64,000 nt of DNA. Source: Zeimonas sp964538505 (lineage in GTDB: Bacteria > Pseudomonadota > Gammaproteobacteria > Burkholderiales > Burkholderiaceae_E). The position numbers and the translations under genes are program-made. Under the pieces are notes generated by a model that saw only the letters and a program-made list of their open reading frames with translations, ran no database searches and was not told where the DNA came from. Positions 27,503 through 37,799 of this stretch are shown here, piece by piece. Where the stretch lies: NCBI GenBank assembly GCA_964538505.1, contig CAZIDY010000003.1, positions 124,001 through 188,000 on the forward strand, in the 5' to 3' direction. Position 1 is the stretch's first letter, and each line of letters starts with the position of its first letter.

Positions 27503-27539
27503 ATCTCCGTTTTCGGAGATTCTACGGTCCGATTACGGA
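27503..27539 (-). promoter_or_regulatory. Double operator of the Xre-RES operon
   Basis: Two palindromes with matching half-sites TCCG-N4-CGGA. The first, ATCTCCGTTTTCGGAGAT, spans 27503-27520 and includes the ribosome site GGAGAT of the antitoxin gene. The second, TCCGATTACGGA, spans 27528-27539. Their centres are 22 bp apart, two helix turns, so two dimers could bind side by side on one face. Binding by the adjacent antitoxin is inferred. Confidence 0.7.
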
Positions 27540-27689
27540 TATTGCAAACACCCGTGTATATTTGCCACGCGCACGGCAGGACGTGTACGACTTCTTCTTC
27601 GACGTAAACACGGATCTGGTCGCAAAGGGACTGCGACGCAGTTTTTCATCACGGGCATGAATGCGGGTCTGGTAGCTATCGCTATCGAC

Positions 27690-28832
27690 TCAGGAAACCC
27701 GCAGTTCCGACAATTTCGGGATAGCGTCGACCGCCATCGAGAAATACTTCGGGTCCTTCTCGAGTCCGATACTTTCGTAGCCGACTGCCTCCGCTGCAGC
27801 CAGCGTCGAGCCCGATCCGGCGAAGGGATCCAGAACGGTGCCGCGGCCGAGCGGAAGGGAACCCCGAACGACCCTTCGCAGGAACGCCTGCGGCTTCAGG
27901 CTCGGATGGGGCGCCAGCCGGCGCTCGGAGGATCGCGTCGGAGACGATTCGATCACGTCGCCGAACGGTCGCTGCTCGGAGATGCGGCGGAATCCACCTG
28001 TGCCCCACCTGCGCAGGTTGTCCTGGACGCGCCCCTGCAGAGGTTTGCGAAAGAGGAGCCAGGGCTCCCACATCGAGCGAGGCATCACGCTCACGTCAGC
28101 GAACTCTTCATGCGCATGTTTGGGCCGATCTCCGCCCCGCATCGTCATCACGAGGCGTACCAGTTCGCCGCGACGCTCGAGGCCCGCACGCGACAGCGCG
28201 CCGGCGACGATGTGCGACAACAGCGGATTGCTGGCGACGATCACGTTCGCGCCCGGCGTCAGCACAGGCAACAAACGACCGGCCCACACGAAGAAGAACT
28301 GCTCGAGCGCATCGAGATCGCTGCGCTTGAGCACCGTGAAACGGGGCAGCGGCGAACGCTTCGTTCCGTCGAACGACGGCGGAATGCGCCATATTCCGCC
28401 CTTCCCACGCCGCAGCTTCTGCTGTTCCGAAGCCGAGTACTCGACCAGGCCGTACGGCGGATCGGTAACTACCGCGTGAACGGAGTTCTGCGGCTGATTT
28501 TCGAGCCAGTGCAGGCAATCGATCTGCAACAGCTTGGCGCTGCCATGAACGAACGCGTCGTTCGGGGTCGCGTCCTCGGTGACCGTTATGCCATCGAGGA
28601 ACTCCTTCAATACGTATTGCGCTCGGTCCATCCGGGCAAACATGCCCGGTGTGTTCAGCTGCAGATACGATCGAACCGATGACGAGGAAACATCACCGAT
28701 CAGTTGCGTCACCTCGTCGGTGATCTCACAGACCGTGGCTCCGCGTGGGCGATTCTCGAGAACCTGGACAATCGCATCCCTGACTTCACCCGGTCTTTTT
28801 CGCAATTCGACGGCCTCACGATGACGGCCCAT
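27690..28832 (-). CDS. DNA methyltransferase (N4/N6, beta order), orphan
   Basis: A 380-residue modification enzyme. The N-terminal 90 residues look like a winged helix (RPRGATVCEITDEVTQLIGD, then SSSSVRSYLQLNT). The catalytic motif AVVTDPPYGLVEY comes before the SAM motif LDPFAGSGSTLAAAEA, which is the beta-class order for N4-cytosine or N6-adenine methyltransferases. The recognition domain lies between them. No restriction endonuclease is next to it, so it may be an orphan methylase or the remnant of a restriction-modification system. It lies with the Xre/RES pair between ordinary metabolic genes, pointing to an inserted defence or addiction module. Confidence 0.9.
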   Translation of the reverse strand: MGRHREAVELRKRPGEVRDAIVQVLENRPRGATVCEITDEVTQLIGDVSSSSVRSYLQLNTPGMFARMDRAQYVLKEFLDGITVTEDATPNDAFVHGSAKLLQIDCLHWLENQPQNSVHAVVTDPPYGLVEYSASEQQKLRRGKGGIWRIPPSFDGTKRSPLPRFTVLKRSDLDALEQFFFVWAGRLLPVLTPGANVIVASNPLLSHIVAGALSRAGLERRGELVRLVMTMRGGDRPKHAHEEFADVSVMPRSMWEPWLLFRKPLQGRVQDNLRRWGTGGFRRISEQRPFGDVIESSPTRSSERRLAPHPSLKPQAFLRRVVRGSLPLGRGTVLDPFAGSGSTLAAAEAVGYESIGLEKDPKYFSMAVDAIPKLSELRVS

Positions 28833-28942
28833 ACTTTAGCGGGAAAGACGTCCAGACGTCAATTCGCGAGGCGATCCACGGTAACCGCGAGACCCGCCGC
28901 ACGTTGGTCGGTACCAAGGATCGGCGACGCTGATCCGTGGCC

Positions 28943-30357
<1,415 letters not shown>

Positions 30358-30361
<4 letters not shown>

Positions 30362-30693
30362 GGAGATTCGAGTCGCACGACGGTGACGAGCACCGAGGAA
30401 TCGGAGAGCGCGTGAAACGCGTGGGAGACACCGCCCGACAGGTACATCAGCTCGCGCGCACGCAGCCGTTTCGCTTCGTTGTGCGCAAGGACTTCCACCT
30501 CGCCCTCGAGACAGTGCACGGTGATCGGACCGTCGACATGATGCTCGGGCACGGTTTTCCCGGCGGGCAGCACGAGGCGCATCACCTCGATGTGGTCGTC
30601 GCGCACGATCGCCGTCGACGGTACGTCGCGGACGGCGTCGCCCAGCGGCCGGATTTCGACGATCTCACCCGATGTCGCGTGTCGCAATGCCAT
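30358..30693 (-). CDS. Small cupin protein
   Basis: A 111-residue single cupin barrel: 'MRLVLPAGKTVPEHHVDGPI' carries the metal-binding His pair, with TVHCLEGEVEVLAHNEAKR and LMYLSGGVSHAFHALSD as the second motif. Small cupins of this size act as metal-binding sensors, isomerases or dioxygenases. Its stop overlaps the aspA start, and it lies upstream of aspA in the same direction. It may therefore modulate aspartate or fumarate metabolism, but nothing in the sequence shows how. Confidence 0.8.
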
Positions 30694-30743
30694 GTGCGGA
30701 TCTCCGTCGGCTTCGAACCCGGCTCGCGCCGGCAGGCAGGAAA

Positions 30744-31964
30744 TCAGCCCGGCTTGCCGTCGAGCCGCGGCCGCGTGAGCACGGGCCAGTAGCGAACGAC
30801 GTACAGGCCGAAGGCCGCGGTCCAGAGTATCGCAGAGGCCTGCACGAAGCCGACGAGGTGGCCGGGGCTGGCGATCGGGCCGAGCACGCGTACGAAAGCC
30901 GCGGCAAATATGAGCACGAACATCGCTGCCTCGAAGCCGTCGGCGCGCAGCGGCCGCGCGGTATGACCGCGCGCCGTGCGCGTCATCATGCCGAGCGTGA
31001 GTCCGCCGATCGCGCCGGCGGTGAGCGCGTGCACCGACACCGAGTGTGAGACGAGCCCGGCGGCAACGCCGGCACGCAGCAGCAGGTGCAGGACGATCCA
31101 CGCGTAGGCCACGTGCAGCACCCAGACGAGCGGCGTCGAGAACGTGCGCAACGGCTGCCAGAGAGCCAGGCGAACGCCGTTGGCGAGCGCCGCGACGAGC
31201 GCGACGATGCCGGCGAGCCCTGCCGCCCACGGCATCGTATCGACCGGCAGCAGGTCGACGACGAACAGCGCGATCACGGCGCCGAGCGAAGCCCGCTCGA
31301 CGATGGGGTTGCGCCTTGCAGCGACACCGGGGATCCCGTTGTTGGTGAACATCGGCACGACGCGCCCGGCCATCACGACCATGACGAAGAGGACGAGGTC
31401 GAGCGCCAGTTGCAGTCCGTGCAGCGGATTGACGCCGACGACGCCGTGCAGCGCCGCGTGCACGCCGAGCGCGAGCACGCCCATGAGCGCGAGCAGGCCG
31501 ATGAAGAAATAGTTGCGACGGTTCCCGGAGCGCACGATGGGGATGCCGATCGCGACCGCGACCGCCACCGGGAACGCGGCGTTCGCCACCGCAGCCGCCA
31601 GCGGCCACGGGCCGAGCACCAGTACGCGCCCGAGCACCCACAGCGCGGCGAGCGCCGCCAGCGGCGCTCCGGCCGGCGTGGACTGATTCGTCCAGTTGCG
31701 CACTGCGGTGAGCAGGAAGCCGGCGATCACCGCCAGTGCGTACCCGAACAGCATCTCGTGGCCGTGCCAGAGCGGTCCGGCAAGCACCGCATACTTGAGG
31801 CTTCCGCCGAACTGCAGTGCCCACAGCACGATATGCAGCGCGGCAAAGATCGCGGCGAGGAGATAGAACGGGCGGAAGCCGAGTTGCCACAGCGCGAAGG
31901 CGGGCACCGCCGACGCGGTCGCCGGCGCCGGGCGTCCCGGTCGCTCCAGCGGAAGATCCTTCAT
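30744..31964 (-). CDS. nnrS: NnrS family membrane protein
   Basis: A 406-residue polytopic protein with about 12 transmembrane helices. It has the family's opening 'FALWQLGFRPFYLLAAIFAA', WHGHEMLFGYALAVIAGFLL and the later GRVVPMFTNNGIPG and LTLGMMTRTARGHTARPL. NnrS is a heme- and copper-containing inner-membrane protein found with nitric oxide metabolism that protects against nitrosative stress. It is not accompanied here by nor or nir genes. Start at 31964 matches the family length. The next gene upstream, serA, ends 25 bp away on the same strand. Confidence 0.9.
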   Translation of the reverse strand: MKDLPLERPGRPAPATASAVPAFALWQLGFRPFYLLAAIFAALHIVLWALQFGGSLKYAVLAGPLWHGHEMLFGYALAVIAGFLLTAVRNWTNQSTPAGAPLAALAALWVLGRVLVLGPWPLAAAVANAAFPVAVAVAIGIPIVRSGNRRNYFFIGLLALMGVLALGVHAALHGVVGVNPLHGLQLALDLVLFVMVVMAGRVVPMFTNNGIPGVAARRNPIVERASLGAVIALFVVDLLPVDTMPWAAGLAGIVALVAALANGVRLALWQPLRTFSTPLVWVLHVAYAWIVLHLLLRAGVAAGLVSHSVSVHALTAGAIGGLTLGMMTRTARGHTARPLRADGFEAAMFVLIFAAAFVRVLGPIASPGHLVGFVQASAILWTAAFGLYVVRYWPVLTRPRLDGKPG

Positions 31965-31989
31965 CGTCGTTGAACTCCTGTTCCGCGCA

Positions 31990-33231
31990 TCAGTACAGGA
32001 TGCGGCAGCGGATCGTGCCTTCGATCGAGCACAGCTCCTCGAGTGCGATCCGGCTGGCGTCGCTGTCGGTGTCGATGACGACATAGCCGACGAGCGCGGT
32101 CGTCTGCAGGTACTGCGCGGCGATGTTGATGCCGGCGCGCGAAAAGCGCTCGTTGATGTTGGCGATGATCCCGGGAACGTTGCGGTGCACGTGCAGCAGC
32201 CGCGACTTGCCGACGTGCTCGGGCAGCGACACCTCGGGGAAATTCACCGCCGACACCGTCGAGCCGTTGTTGCTGTAGCGAAGGAGCTTTGCCGCCACCT
32301 CGCCGCCGATGTTCGCCTGCGCTTCGGAGGTCGAGCCGCCGATGTGCGGCGTGAGGATCACGTTGTCGAAGCGGGTGAGCGGCGACTCGAAGACGCCGTC
32401 GTTGCCCTTGGGCTCGACCGGGAAGACGTCGATCGCGGCGCCGAGCAGGTGCCCGCGGTCGAGCGCGTCGGCGAGCGCGTCGATGACGACGACGTTGCCG
32501 CGCGATGCGTTGATCAGGAACGACCCGGGCTTCATCATCGCGATCTGCCTGTCGCCGATCATGTCCTGCGTGACCGGCGTCTGCGGCACGTGCAGCGTGA
32601 CGACGTCGGCCAGCCGCAGCACCTCGTCGAGCGACGCCGCCTGGCGCGCGTTGCCCAGCGGCAGCTTGCTCTCGATGTCGTGGAAGACGACGCCCATGCC
32701 GAGCTGCTCGGCGAGCACGCCGATCTGCGTGCCGATGTGCCCGTAGCCGACGATGCCGAGCATCTTGCCGCGCACCTCCCAGGTGTTCGCCGCGCTCTTC
32801 TCCCAGCCACCACGGTGCATGCTGGCGTTCTTCTGCGGAATGCCGCGCATCAGCATGATGATCTCGCCGAGCACCAACTCGGCAACGCTGCGCGTGTTCG
32901 AGAACGGTGCGTTGAACACCGGAATGCCGCGCAGCGCGGCCGCGTCGAGATCGACCTGGTTGGTGCCAATGCAGAAGCAGCCGACCGCGGTGAGCTTCGG
33001 CGCCTGCGCGAGCACCTCCCCGGTGAGCTGCGTACGCGAACGGATGCCCAGGAAATGGGCGCCCTCGATCGCCTGCACCAGTTCCGCGCCGGCCAGCGAC
33101 TGCCGATACGTATCGATGTTCGTGTAGCCGTCGTTGCGCAGCACGTCGATCGCCGACGAATGAACGCCTTCGAGCAGGACGACTTTGAGCTTTTCCTTGG
33201 GAACCGAAAGACGCGGGGCGGGTTGGGTCAT
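31990..33231 (-). CDS. serA: D-3-phosphoglycerate dehydrogenase
   Basis: A 413-residue enzyme of the E. coli SerA length and order. It oxidises 3-phosphoglycerate to 3-phosphohydroxypyruvate, the first committed step of serine synthesis. The NAD-binding motif GIVGYGHIGTQIG lies near residue 160, LINASRGNVVVIDALADAL and the catalytic His in LTPHIGGSTSEAQ follow, and a C-terminal ACT domain (HRNVPGIIANINERFSRAGI) senses serine. The start at 33231 gives MTQPAPRLSVPKEKLKVVLL; the longer frame begins in a repeated Pro/His tract with no family match. Confidence 0.93.
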   Translation of the reverse strand: MTQPAPRLSVPKEKLKVVLLEGVHSSAIDVLRNDGYTNIDTYRQSLAGAELVQAIEGAHFLGIRSRTQLTGEVLAQAPKLTAVGCFCIGTNQVDLDAAALRGIPVFNAPFSNTRSVAELVLGEIIMLMRGIPQKNASMHRGGWEKSAANTWEVRGKMLGIVGYGHIGTQIGVLAEQLGMGVVFHDIESKLPLGNARQAASLDEVLRLADVVTLHVPQTPVTQDMIGDRQIAMMKPGSFLINASRGNVVVIDALADALDRGHLLGAAIDVFPVEPKGNDGVFESPLTRFDNVILTPHIGGSTSEAQANIGGEVAAKLLRYSNNGSTVSAVNFPEVSLPEHVGKSRLLHVHRNVPGIIANINERFSRAGINIAAQYLQTTALVGYVVIDTDSDASRIALEELCSIEGTIRCRILY

Positions 33232-33232
33232 G

Positions 33233-33263
33233 GGTGGTGCGTGCCGGGGTGGTGCGTGCCGGA
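33233..33263. repeat. Direct repeat upstream of serA
   Basis: The 15-bp unit GGTGGTGCGTGCCGG occurs twice in a row, just upstream of the serA start codon. It may affect the leader of serA or be a slippage product. Confidence 0.6.
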
Positions 33264-33363
33264 ACGTTGGCCGCGGGGCCGGCAGGAGGGGCACGAAAGG
33301 GGAACGGAAAGCACGCTATTGTAGGGCCTGCCCCGAATCGCCCGTTGCGGAACAGGAAATCCG

Positions 33364-33765
33364 ATGCCGACGATCTTCGAGAAGCTGTACCACGGCGAGC
33401 TGCCATGCGCCCGCGTATACGCCGACGACCACGTCTTCGCGTTCATGGACGCCGGCCAGGTGAACGACGGCCACGTGATCGTCGCATCGGTGCGCCCCTA
33501 CGAGACGCTGATGGACGCCGACGAGGAAACGGCCATCGCGATGATGCGCGTCGCGCGGCGCATCGCGATCGCCGTCGAGCGCGAGTTCGACGCCGACGGC
33601 GTGACGATCCTGCAGGCGAACCGCGTTGCCGGGTGGCAGACCGTTCCGCACCTGCACCTGCACGTGCTGCCGCGAGTGACGGGCGACGCGGTCACACTGG
33701 GATGGCCGCGGCGCGATCCGCCGATTGAGCGGCTGCGCGAGCTGGCGGAGCGTATCCGGCTTTGA
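33364..33765 (+). CDS. HIT family protein
   Basis: A 133-residue histidine-triad protein. The triad PHLHLHVLPR near residue 100 is the nucleotide-binding and catalytic motif H-x-H-x-H. FEKLYHGELPCARVYADDHV at the start and DAGQVNDGHVIVASVRP are typical of the Hint-like branch. These small dimers hydrolyse nucleoside phosphoramidates or dinucleoside polyphosphates. Divergent from serA over about 130 bp, with no other functional tie visible. Confidence 0.9.
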   Translation: MPTIFEKLYHGELPCARVYADDHVFAFMDAGQVNDGHVIVASVRPYETLMDADEETAIAMMRVARRIAIAVEREFDADGVTILQANRVAGWQTVPHLHLHVLPRVTGDAVTLGWPRRDPPIERLRELAERIRL

Positions 33766-33801
33766 TTCGGTTTCGCGTTCAAAGATGCGAAAGCGCCTCG
33801 A

Positions 33802-33906
33802 TCGAAGTGCTGCGCGGCAGACTTGTCCGCCGGCGGCGTGGCGCATGCCACGCAGACGCCGACGGCGGGCACGTCGTGTTCGACGCGCTGACGGCACCTG
33901 CACCAC
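33802..33906. repeat. Dispersed repeat, copy B
   Basis: Second copy of the element at 17982-18084, about 105 bp, differing by a few substitutions and one or two inserted bases. The central hairpin GCGTGGC-GCAT-GCCACGC is fully kept, so structure seems to be conserved. It follows the HIT gene directly. Confidence 0.75.
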
Positions 33907-33957
33907 GAAAACTCCCGATACTCGAGACATTCCGCGCGCAGCGAAGCGTGCGTGCGC

Positions 33958-33984
33958 GAAAGCGCCCGAAACTCGGGCGCTTTC
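33958..33984 (+). terminator. Intrinsic terminator-like hairpin after the HIT gene
   Basis: A perfect 12-bp stem GAAAGCGCCCGA / TCGGGCGCTTTC with a 3-nt loop AAC. The right arm ends in TTTC, and an A-run on the left allows it to act on both strands. It lies between the HIT gene (with its repeat) and the dehydratase gene. Confidence 0.7.
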
Positions 33985-34004
33985 CCTCATACAACTAATG
34001 GCCC

Positions 34005-34039
34005 GCACCAGAAGTGCCGGAAATCGGCACTTCTGGTGC
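34005..34039. terminator. Perfect 15-bp hairpin upstream of the dehydratase gene
   Basis: Arms GCACCAGAAGTGCCG and CGGCACTTCTGGTGC pair perfectly around a 5-nt loop GAAAT. No T-run follows, so it may be an insulator, a protein-binding palindrome or an RNA-stabilising leader for the gene that begins 23 bp later. The terminator label is the nearest available one. Confidence 0.5.
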
Positions 34040-34061
34040 CACTAGTATGCGAGAGGCCCCG

Positions 34062-35033
34062 ATGCGCCTGCCCACCATCGACGACGTCCACGCCGCCGCC
34101 GCGCGTCTGCGCGGCCATGCGCACCGCACCCCGGTACTGCGCTCGGCCACCGCCGACGCGCGCAGCGGCGCCTCGCTCTTCTTCAAGTGCGAGAACCTGC
34201 AACGCATGGGCGCGTTCAAGTTCCGCGGTGCGTTCAACGCGATCGCAAAGCTGTCTCCGGCGCAACGAGCCGCAGGCGTCGTCGCGTTCTCTTCGGGGAA
34301 CCACGCGCAGGCGATCGCGCTCGCCGCACGCGAGCTCGATTCGAAAGCGGTGATCGTCATGCCCGCCGACGCGCCGGCGGCCAAGCTCGCCGCGACGCAC
34401 GACTACGGCGCCGAGGTCGTTCGCTACGAACGTCGCCGCGAGTCGCGCGAGGCAATCGCGCAGCGTCTGGCCGACGAGCGCGGCCTCGCGCTGATCCCGC
34501 CCTTCGACCATGAGGACGTGATCGCCGGCCAGGGGACGGCGGCGCTCGAGCTCTTCGAGGACCTGGGCGAGCTCGACGCACTGTTCGTGCCGCTCGGCGG
34601 CGGCGGGCTGCTGTCGGGCTCGCTGCTCGCCGCCGAGCTACTGTCGCCCGGCTGCGGGGTCTACGGGGTCGAGCCGGCCGCCGGCGACGATGGACGGCAA
34701 TCGCTGCACGGCGACAGCATCGTGACGATCGACATCCCCATCACGATCGCCGACGGCGCGATGACGACGCACCTGGGCGAGCGGACGTTCCCGATCATCC
34801 GGCGACTCGCGCGCGACATCGTCACCGTCGAGGATGCGCAACTGATCGACGCAATGCGCTTCTTTGCCGAGCGGATGAAGATCGTCGTCGAGCCCACCGG
34901 CTGCCTGGGCGCGGCCGGCGCCTTCGCGAACGCGCGCGCATGGCGCGGCAGGCGCATTGGCGTGATCCTCAGCGGAGGAAACGTCGACCTCGCGCGCTAT
35001 GCGCAATGGCTCGGTGCGCCGCACCCGGGATGA
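34062..35033 (+). CDS. Threonine dehydratase / serine racemase-like PLP enzyme
   Basis: About 323 residues, fold-type II PLP enzyme without the ACT regulatory domain. The Schiff-base lysine lies in MGAFKFRGAFNAI, FSSGNHAQAIALAA is the substrate loop, VPLGGGGLLSGSL binds the phosphate, and VVEPTGCLGAAGA and GVILSGGNVDL close the fold. This size and motif set fits catabolic threonine/serine dehydratase, serine racemase or 3-hydroxyaspartate dehydratase. ATG at 34062 is favoured over 34047 because GAGAGG lies 5 nt before it. Confidence 0.88.
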   Translation: MRLPTIDDVHAAAARLRGHAHRTPVLRSATADARSGASLFFKCENLQRMGAFKFRGAFNAIAKLSPAQRAAGVVAFSSGNHAQAIALAARELDSKAVIVMPADAPAAKLAATHDYGAEVVRYERRRESREAIAQRLADERGLALIPPFDHEDVIAGQGTAALELFEDLGELDALFVPLGGGGLLSGSLLAAELLSPGCGVYGVEPAAGDDGRQSLHGDSIVTIDIPITIADGAMTTHLGERTFPIIRRLARDIVTVEDAQLIDAMRFFAERMKIVVEPTGCLGAAGAFANARAWRGRRIGVILSGGNVDLARYAQWLGAPHPG

Positions 35034-35094
35034 CGCCCATCACGGCGCTGCAGTGACGGGCGAGGGCTTCGGGCGCCCTGCCCGAAGCCCCCGG

Positions 35095-37677
35095 CTACGC
35101 CGTCCGCGGCACCGGCCCTGCCGCCGCCATCCGACGCCCCTGCCCCCACCAGAGCAGCCCCACCAGCAGCAGCGCCGGGAGGTAGAACCAGTACTCCGAC
35201 GGCCGGTCGGCAGGCACGAGAACCCCGTCGATCTCCCAGCCGATCTCGAAGCCGCTCTTCCTCGCGCGACTGCCGAAGCGCACGTTGGCGATCTGTATCT
35301 GCTCACCAAGCGCCGTGACGGTAAGCCCCGCCTCCTGCATGCGCTGGCGTCCTTCGCCGGGATCGCGCAATTGCACCGCCACCGTCTTGCGGATCTCCTC
35401 GCCTTCGATGTTCGTTCCGCCGATGACCAGGGCGAGACGCTCGCGCGGCTCGAGCTGCTCGGCGATCTCGAAGATGCGTGCCGCCGGCACCTCCCGGTAC
35501 GGCGCCTGGAGCCGATCCATGAACCAGTCGGGGCGGAACAGCGCGAAGGTCGCGACGAGCAGAAGGAGGATCTCCCACCAGCGGCAACGGGTGCGGAACC
35601 ACGCCATCGTCACCGCCGCAAAAGTGAGCGACGCGAGAATCGACGCCGCCGCCACGAGCAGCACTTCGAACCAGCCGCGCACGTCGATCAGCAGCAGCGC
35701 CGGGTTGAAGACGAACACGAAGGGCAGCACGACGGTGCGCAGCGCGTACAGCGACCCCTGGACACCGGTCTGGATCGGGTCCTCGCCGGAGATCGCAGCC
35801 GCAGCGAAGGTAGCCAGCCCCACCGGCGGCGTGATGTCGCCCATGATCCCGTAATAGAAGACGAACAGGTGCACGGCGATCAGCGGAATGATGATTCCGC
35901 TCTGCGCGCCCAGTTCGACGATTACCGGCGCCATCAGCGTCGCGACGAGAATGTAGTTCGCCGTGGTGGGCACGCCCAGCCCGATCACCAGGCAGACGAA
36001 GGCCGTGAAGAGCAGCATCAGGATGACGTTGCCCTGCGACACGACCTCGACGAAGTCGGTCATTCGGAAGCCCAGGCCGGTGAGCGTGATGCCGCCGACG
36101 ATGATGCCGGCGGTTGCCGTCGCGATGCCGATGCCGATCATGTTGCGCGCGCCGTCGTTCAGCCCCTGCACGACTTCGCGCACGCCGGTACGCAACGCGA
36201 GGAACGTCGGCGCCTTGCGGAAGATCGCGATGATCGGACGCTGCGTGAGCATCAGCGCGATCAGCGTGACCGTCGCCCAGAACGCACTCAACCCGGGAGA
36301 GAACTGCTCGATCATCAGGCACCAGATCAGCACTCCGATCGGGATCAGGAAGTGCAACCCGGCGCGCACCGTCGGCCAGGTATCGGGAAGCACCGGGTTG
36401 TCGATGTCGATGTCCTCGGGCAGATCGGGATTGCGCGCCGCGTCCCACAGCAGCGCGACGTGCGTGGCGAGCATCAGCGCCGCGATGATCCACAGCGCGC
36501 TGTCGCCGAACAGGCGCTGCACGCCGAGCGCGACCCAGTAGACGAGCGCGCAGACGATGATCGTTCCCGACAGACCGAAGCCCCAGGCCAGCAGCCGCTC
36601 GCGCGGCGTGCGCGGCCGTCGCGATGCGCTCGGATGCATGCCGAGCTTGAGCGCCTCGAGGTGCACGATGTAGACGAGCGCGATGTACGAGATCATCGCG
36701 GGCAGGAACGCGTGCTTGATGATGTCCGAGTACGGGATGCCGACGTACTCGACCATCAGGAACGCGGCCGCACCCATCACCGGCGGCATGATCTGGCCGT
36801 TGACCGACGAAGCGGTCTCGATCGCGCCGGCCTTCACGCCACCGTAGCCCGCCTTCTTCATCAGCGGAATCGTGAAAATGCCACCGGAGACGACGTTCGA
36901 CACCGACGAGCCGGAGATCAGACCGTTCAGCGCCGAGGAGACGACGGCCACTTTCGCCGGCCCGCCGCGCATGTGGCCGAGCGTGGCGAAAGCGACCTGC
37001 ATCATGTAGTTGCCGGCGCCGGCGCGATCGAGCAGCGAGCCGAACAGCACGAAGATGAAGATGAACGAAACCGACACGCCGAGCGCGACGCCGTAGACGC
37101 CCTCGGTGGTCAGCCACATGTGCGAGAGCATGCGCTCGACGGAAGCGCCCTTGTGCGAGACGACGTCGGGCAGGTACGGCCCGAAGAAAATGTACGCGAG
37201 GAACAGCAGCGCGAGGATCGTCATCGGCAGGCCAACCGCCCGGCGCGTGGCTTCGAGCAGCAGTACCAGGCCCAGCGAGGCGACGATGATGTCCTGCGGG
37301 ATCGGCACGCCGGGGCGCGTCGCCAGCTGGTCGTAGAACAGCATCAGGTAGGCTGCCGCGAAGGCGGCCGCGATCGCCATCACCCAGTCGGTGAGCGGCA
37401 CGCGATAGCGCACGCCGCGTCGGCGCGAGCCCGGATACGCGAGAAAGCCGAGGAAGACGCCGAGTGCCAGGTGCACCGCCCTCGCCTCGGTGTCGTTGAG
37501 CAGGCCGAAGCCGAGCGCGAAGGGCAGCGGCGAGGCGTACCACAGCTGGAACAGCGACCAGCCGATGGCGACGACGCTGATGACGGCGCCGGAGAAGCCC
37601 GACGCCGCGCGCCCGCCGGTATCGGCGTCTGCGACGAGTTGCTGCAGCTCGGCCGAGGGCTTGGCGGTTTCGCTCAT
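35095..37677 (-). CDS. TRAP transporter permease, fused 4TM/12TM subunits
   Basis: An 860-residue inner-membrane protein. It joins the small DctQ-like and large DctM-like subunits of TRAP transporters, as usual for TAXI-type systems. The conserved core includes 'GSLLDRAGAGNYMMQVAFAT', GPAKVAVVSSALNGLISGSS, 'SNVVSGGIFTIPLMKKAGYG', SVNGQIMPPVMGAAAF and GLGVPTTANYILVATLMAPV. An extra C-terminal periplasmic or cytoplasmic region of about 150 residues follows the last helices. It moves a carboxylate-type substrate with sodium or proton flow, using the TAXI receptor encoded just upstream. Confidence 0.93.
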   Translation of the reverse strand: MSETAKPSAELQQLVADADTGGRAASGFSGAVISVVAIGWSLFQLWYASPLPFALGFGLLNDTEARAVHLALGVFLGFLAYPGSRRRGVRYRVPLTDWVMAIAAAFAAAYLMLFYDQLATRPGVPIPQDIIVASLGLVLLLEATRRAVGLPMTILALLFLAYIFFGPYLPDVVSHKGASVERMLSHMWLTTEGVYGVALGVSVSFIFIFVLFGSLLDRAGAGNYMMQVAFATLGHMRGGPAKVAVVSSALNGLISGSSVSNVVSGGIFTIPLMKKAGYGGVKAGAIETASSVNGQIMPPVMGAAAFLMVEYVGIPYSDIIKHAFLPAMISYIALVYIVHLEALKLGMHPSASRRPRTPRERLLAWGFGLSGTIIVCALVYWVALGVQRLFGDSALWIIAALMLATHVALLWDAARNPDLPEDIDIDNPVLPDTWPTVRAGLHFLIPIGVLIWCLMIEQFSPGLSAFWATVTLIALMLTQRPIIAIFRKAPTFLALRTGVREVVQGLNDGARNMIGIGIATATAGIIVGGITLTGLGFRMTDFVEVVSQGNVILMLLFTAFVCLVIGLGVPTTANYILVATLMAPVIVELGAQSGIIIPLIAVHLFVFYYGIMGDITPPVGLATFAAAAISGEDPIQTGVQGSLYALRTVVLPFVFVFNPALLLIDVRGWFEVLLVAAASILASLTFAAVTMAWFRTRCRWWEILLLLVATFALFRPDWFMDRLQAPYREVPAARIFEIAEQLEPRERLALVIGGTNIEGEEIRKTVAVQLRDPGEGRQRMQEAGLTVTALGEQIQIANVRFGSRARKSGFEIGWEIDGVLVPADRPSEYWFYLPALLLVGLLWWGQGRRMAAAGPVPRTA

Positions 37678-37727
37678 TCGCGTCTCCAGGAAGCTCGTGC
37701 GCTCGAGCGCATTCGGCGGATACGAAA

Positions 37728-37748
37728 AGGCGGGCTCGCGGCCCGCCT
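37728..37748 (-). terminator. Intrinsic terminator between receptor and permease genes
   Basis: On the minus strand, arms AGGCGGGC and GCCCGCCT surround a 5-nt loop and are followed by TTTTCG. The hairpin lies between the upstream TAXI receptor gene and the permease gene of the same operon. Partial termination here would give more receptor than permease, a common need of binding-protein transporters. Confidence 0.75.
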
Positions 37749-37799
37749 GACGGAACCGGAGCGCGCCCGGCGCGACTCAGGCGCCCGGCGCGCGTCGTA

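Noticed and set aside
26260..28832. Prophage or insertion sequence around the Xre/RES and methyltransferase genes
   Set aside because: No transposase, integrase, terminal repeats or phage structural genes were seen.
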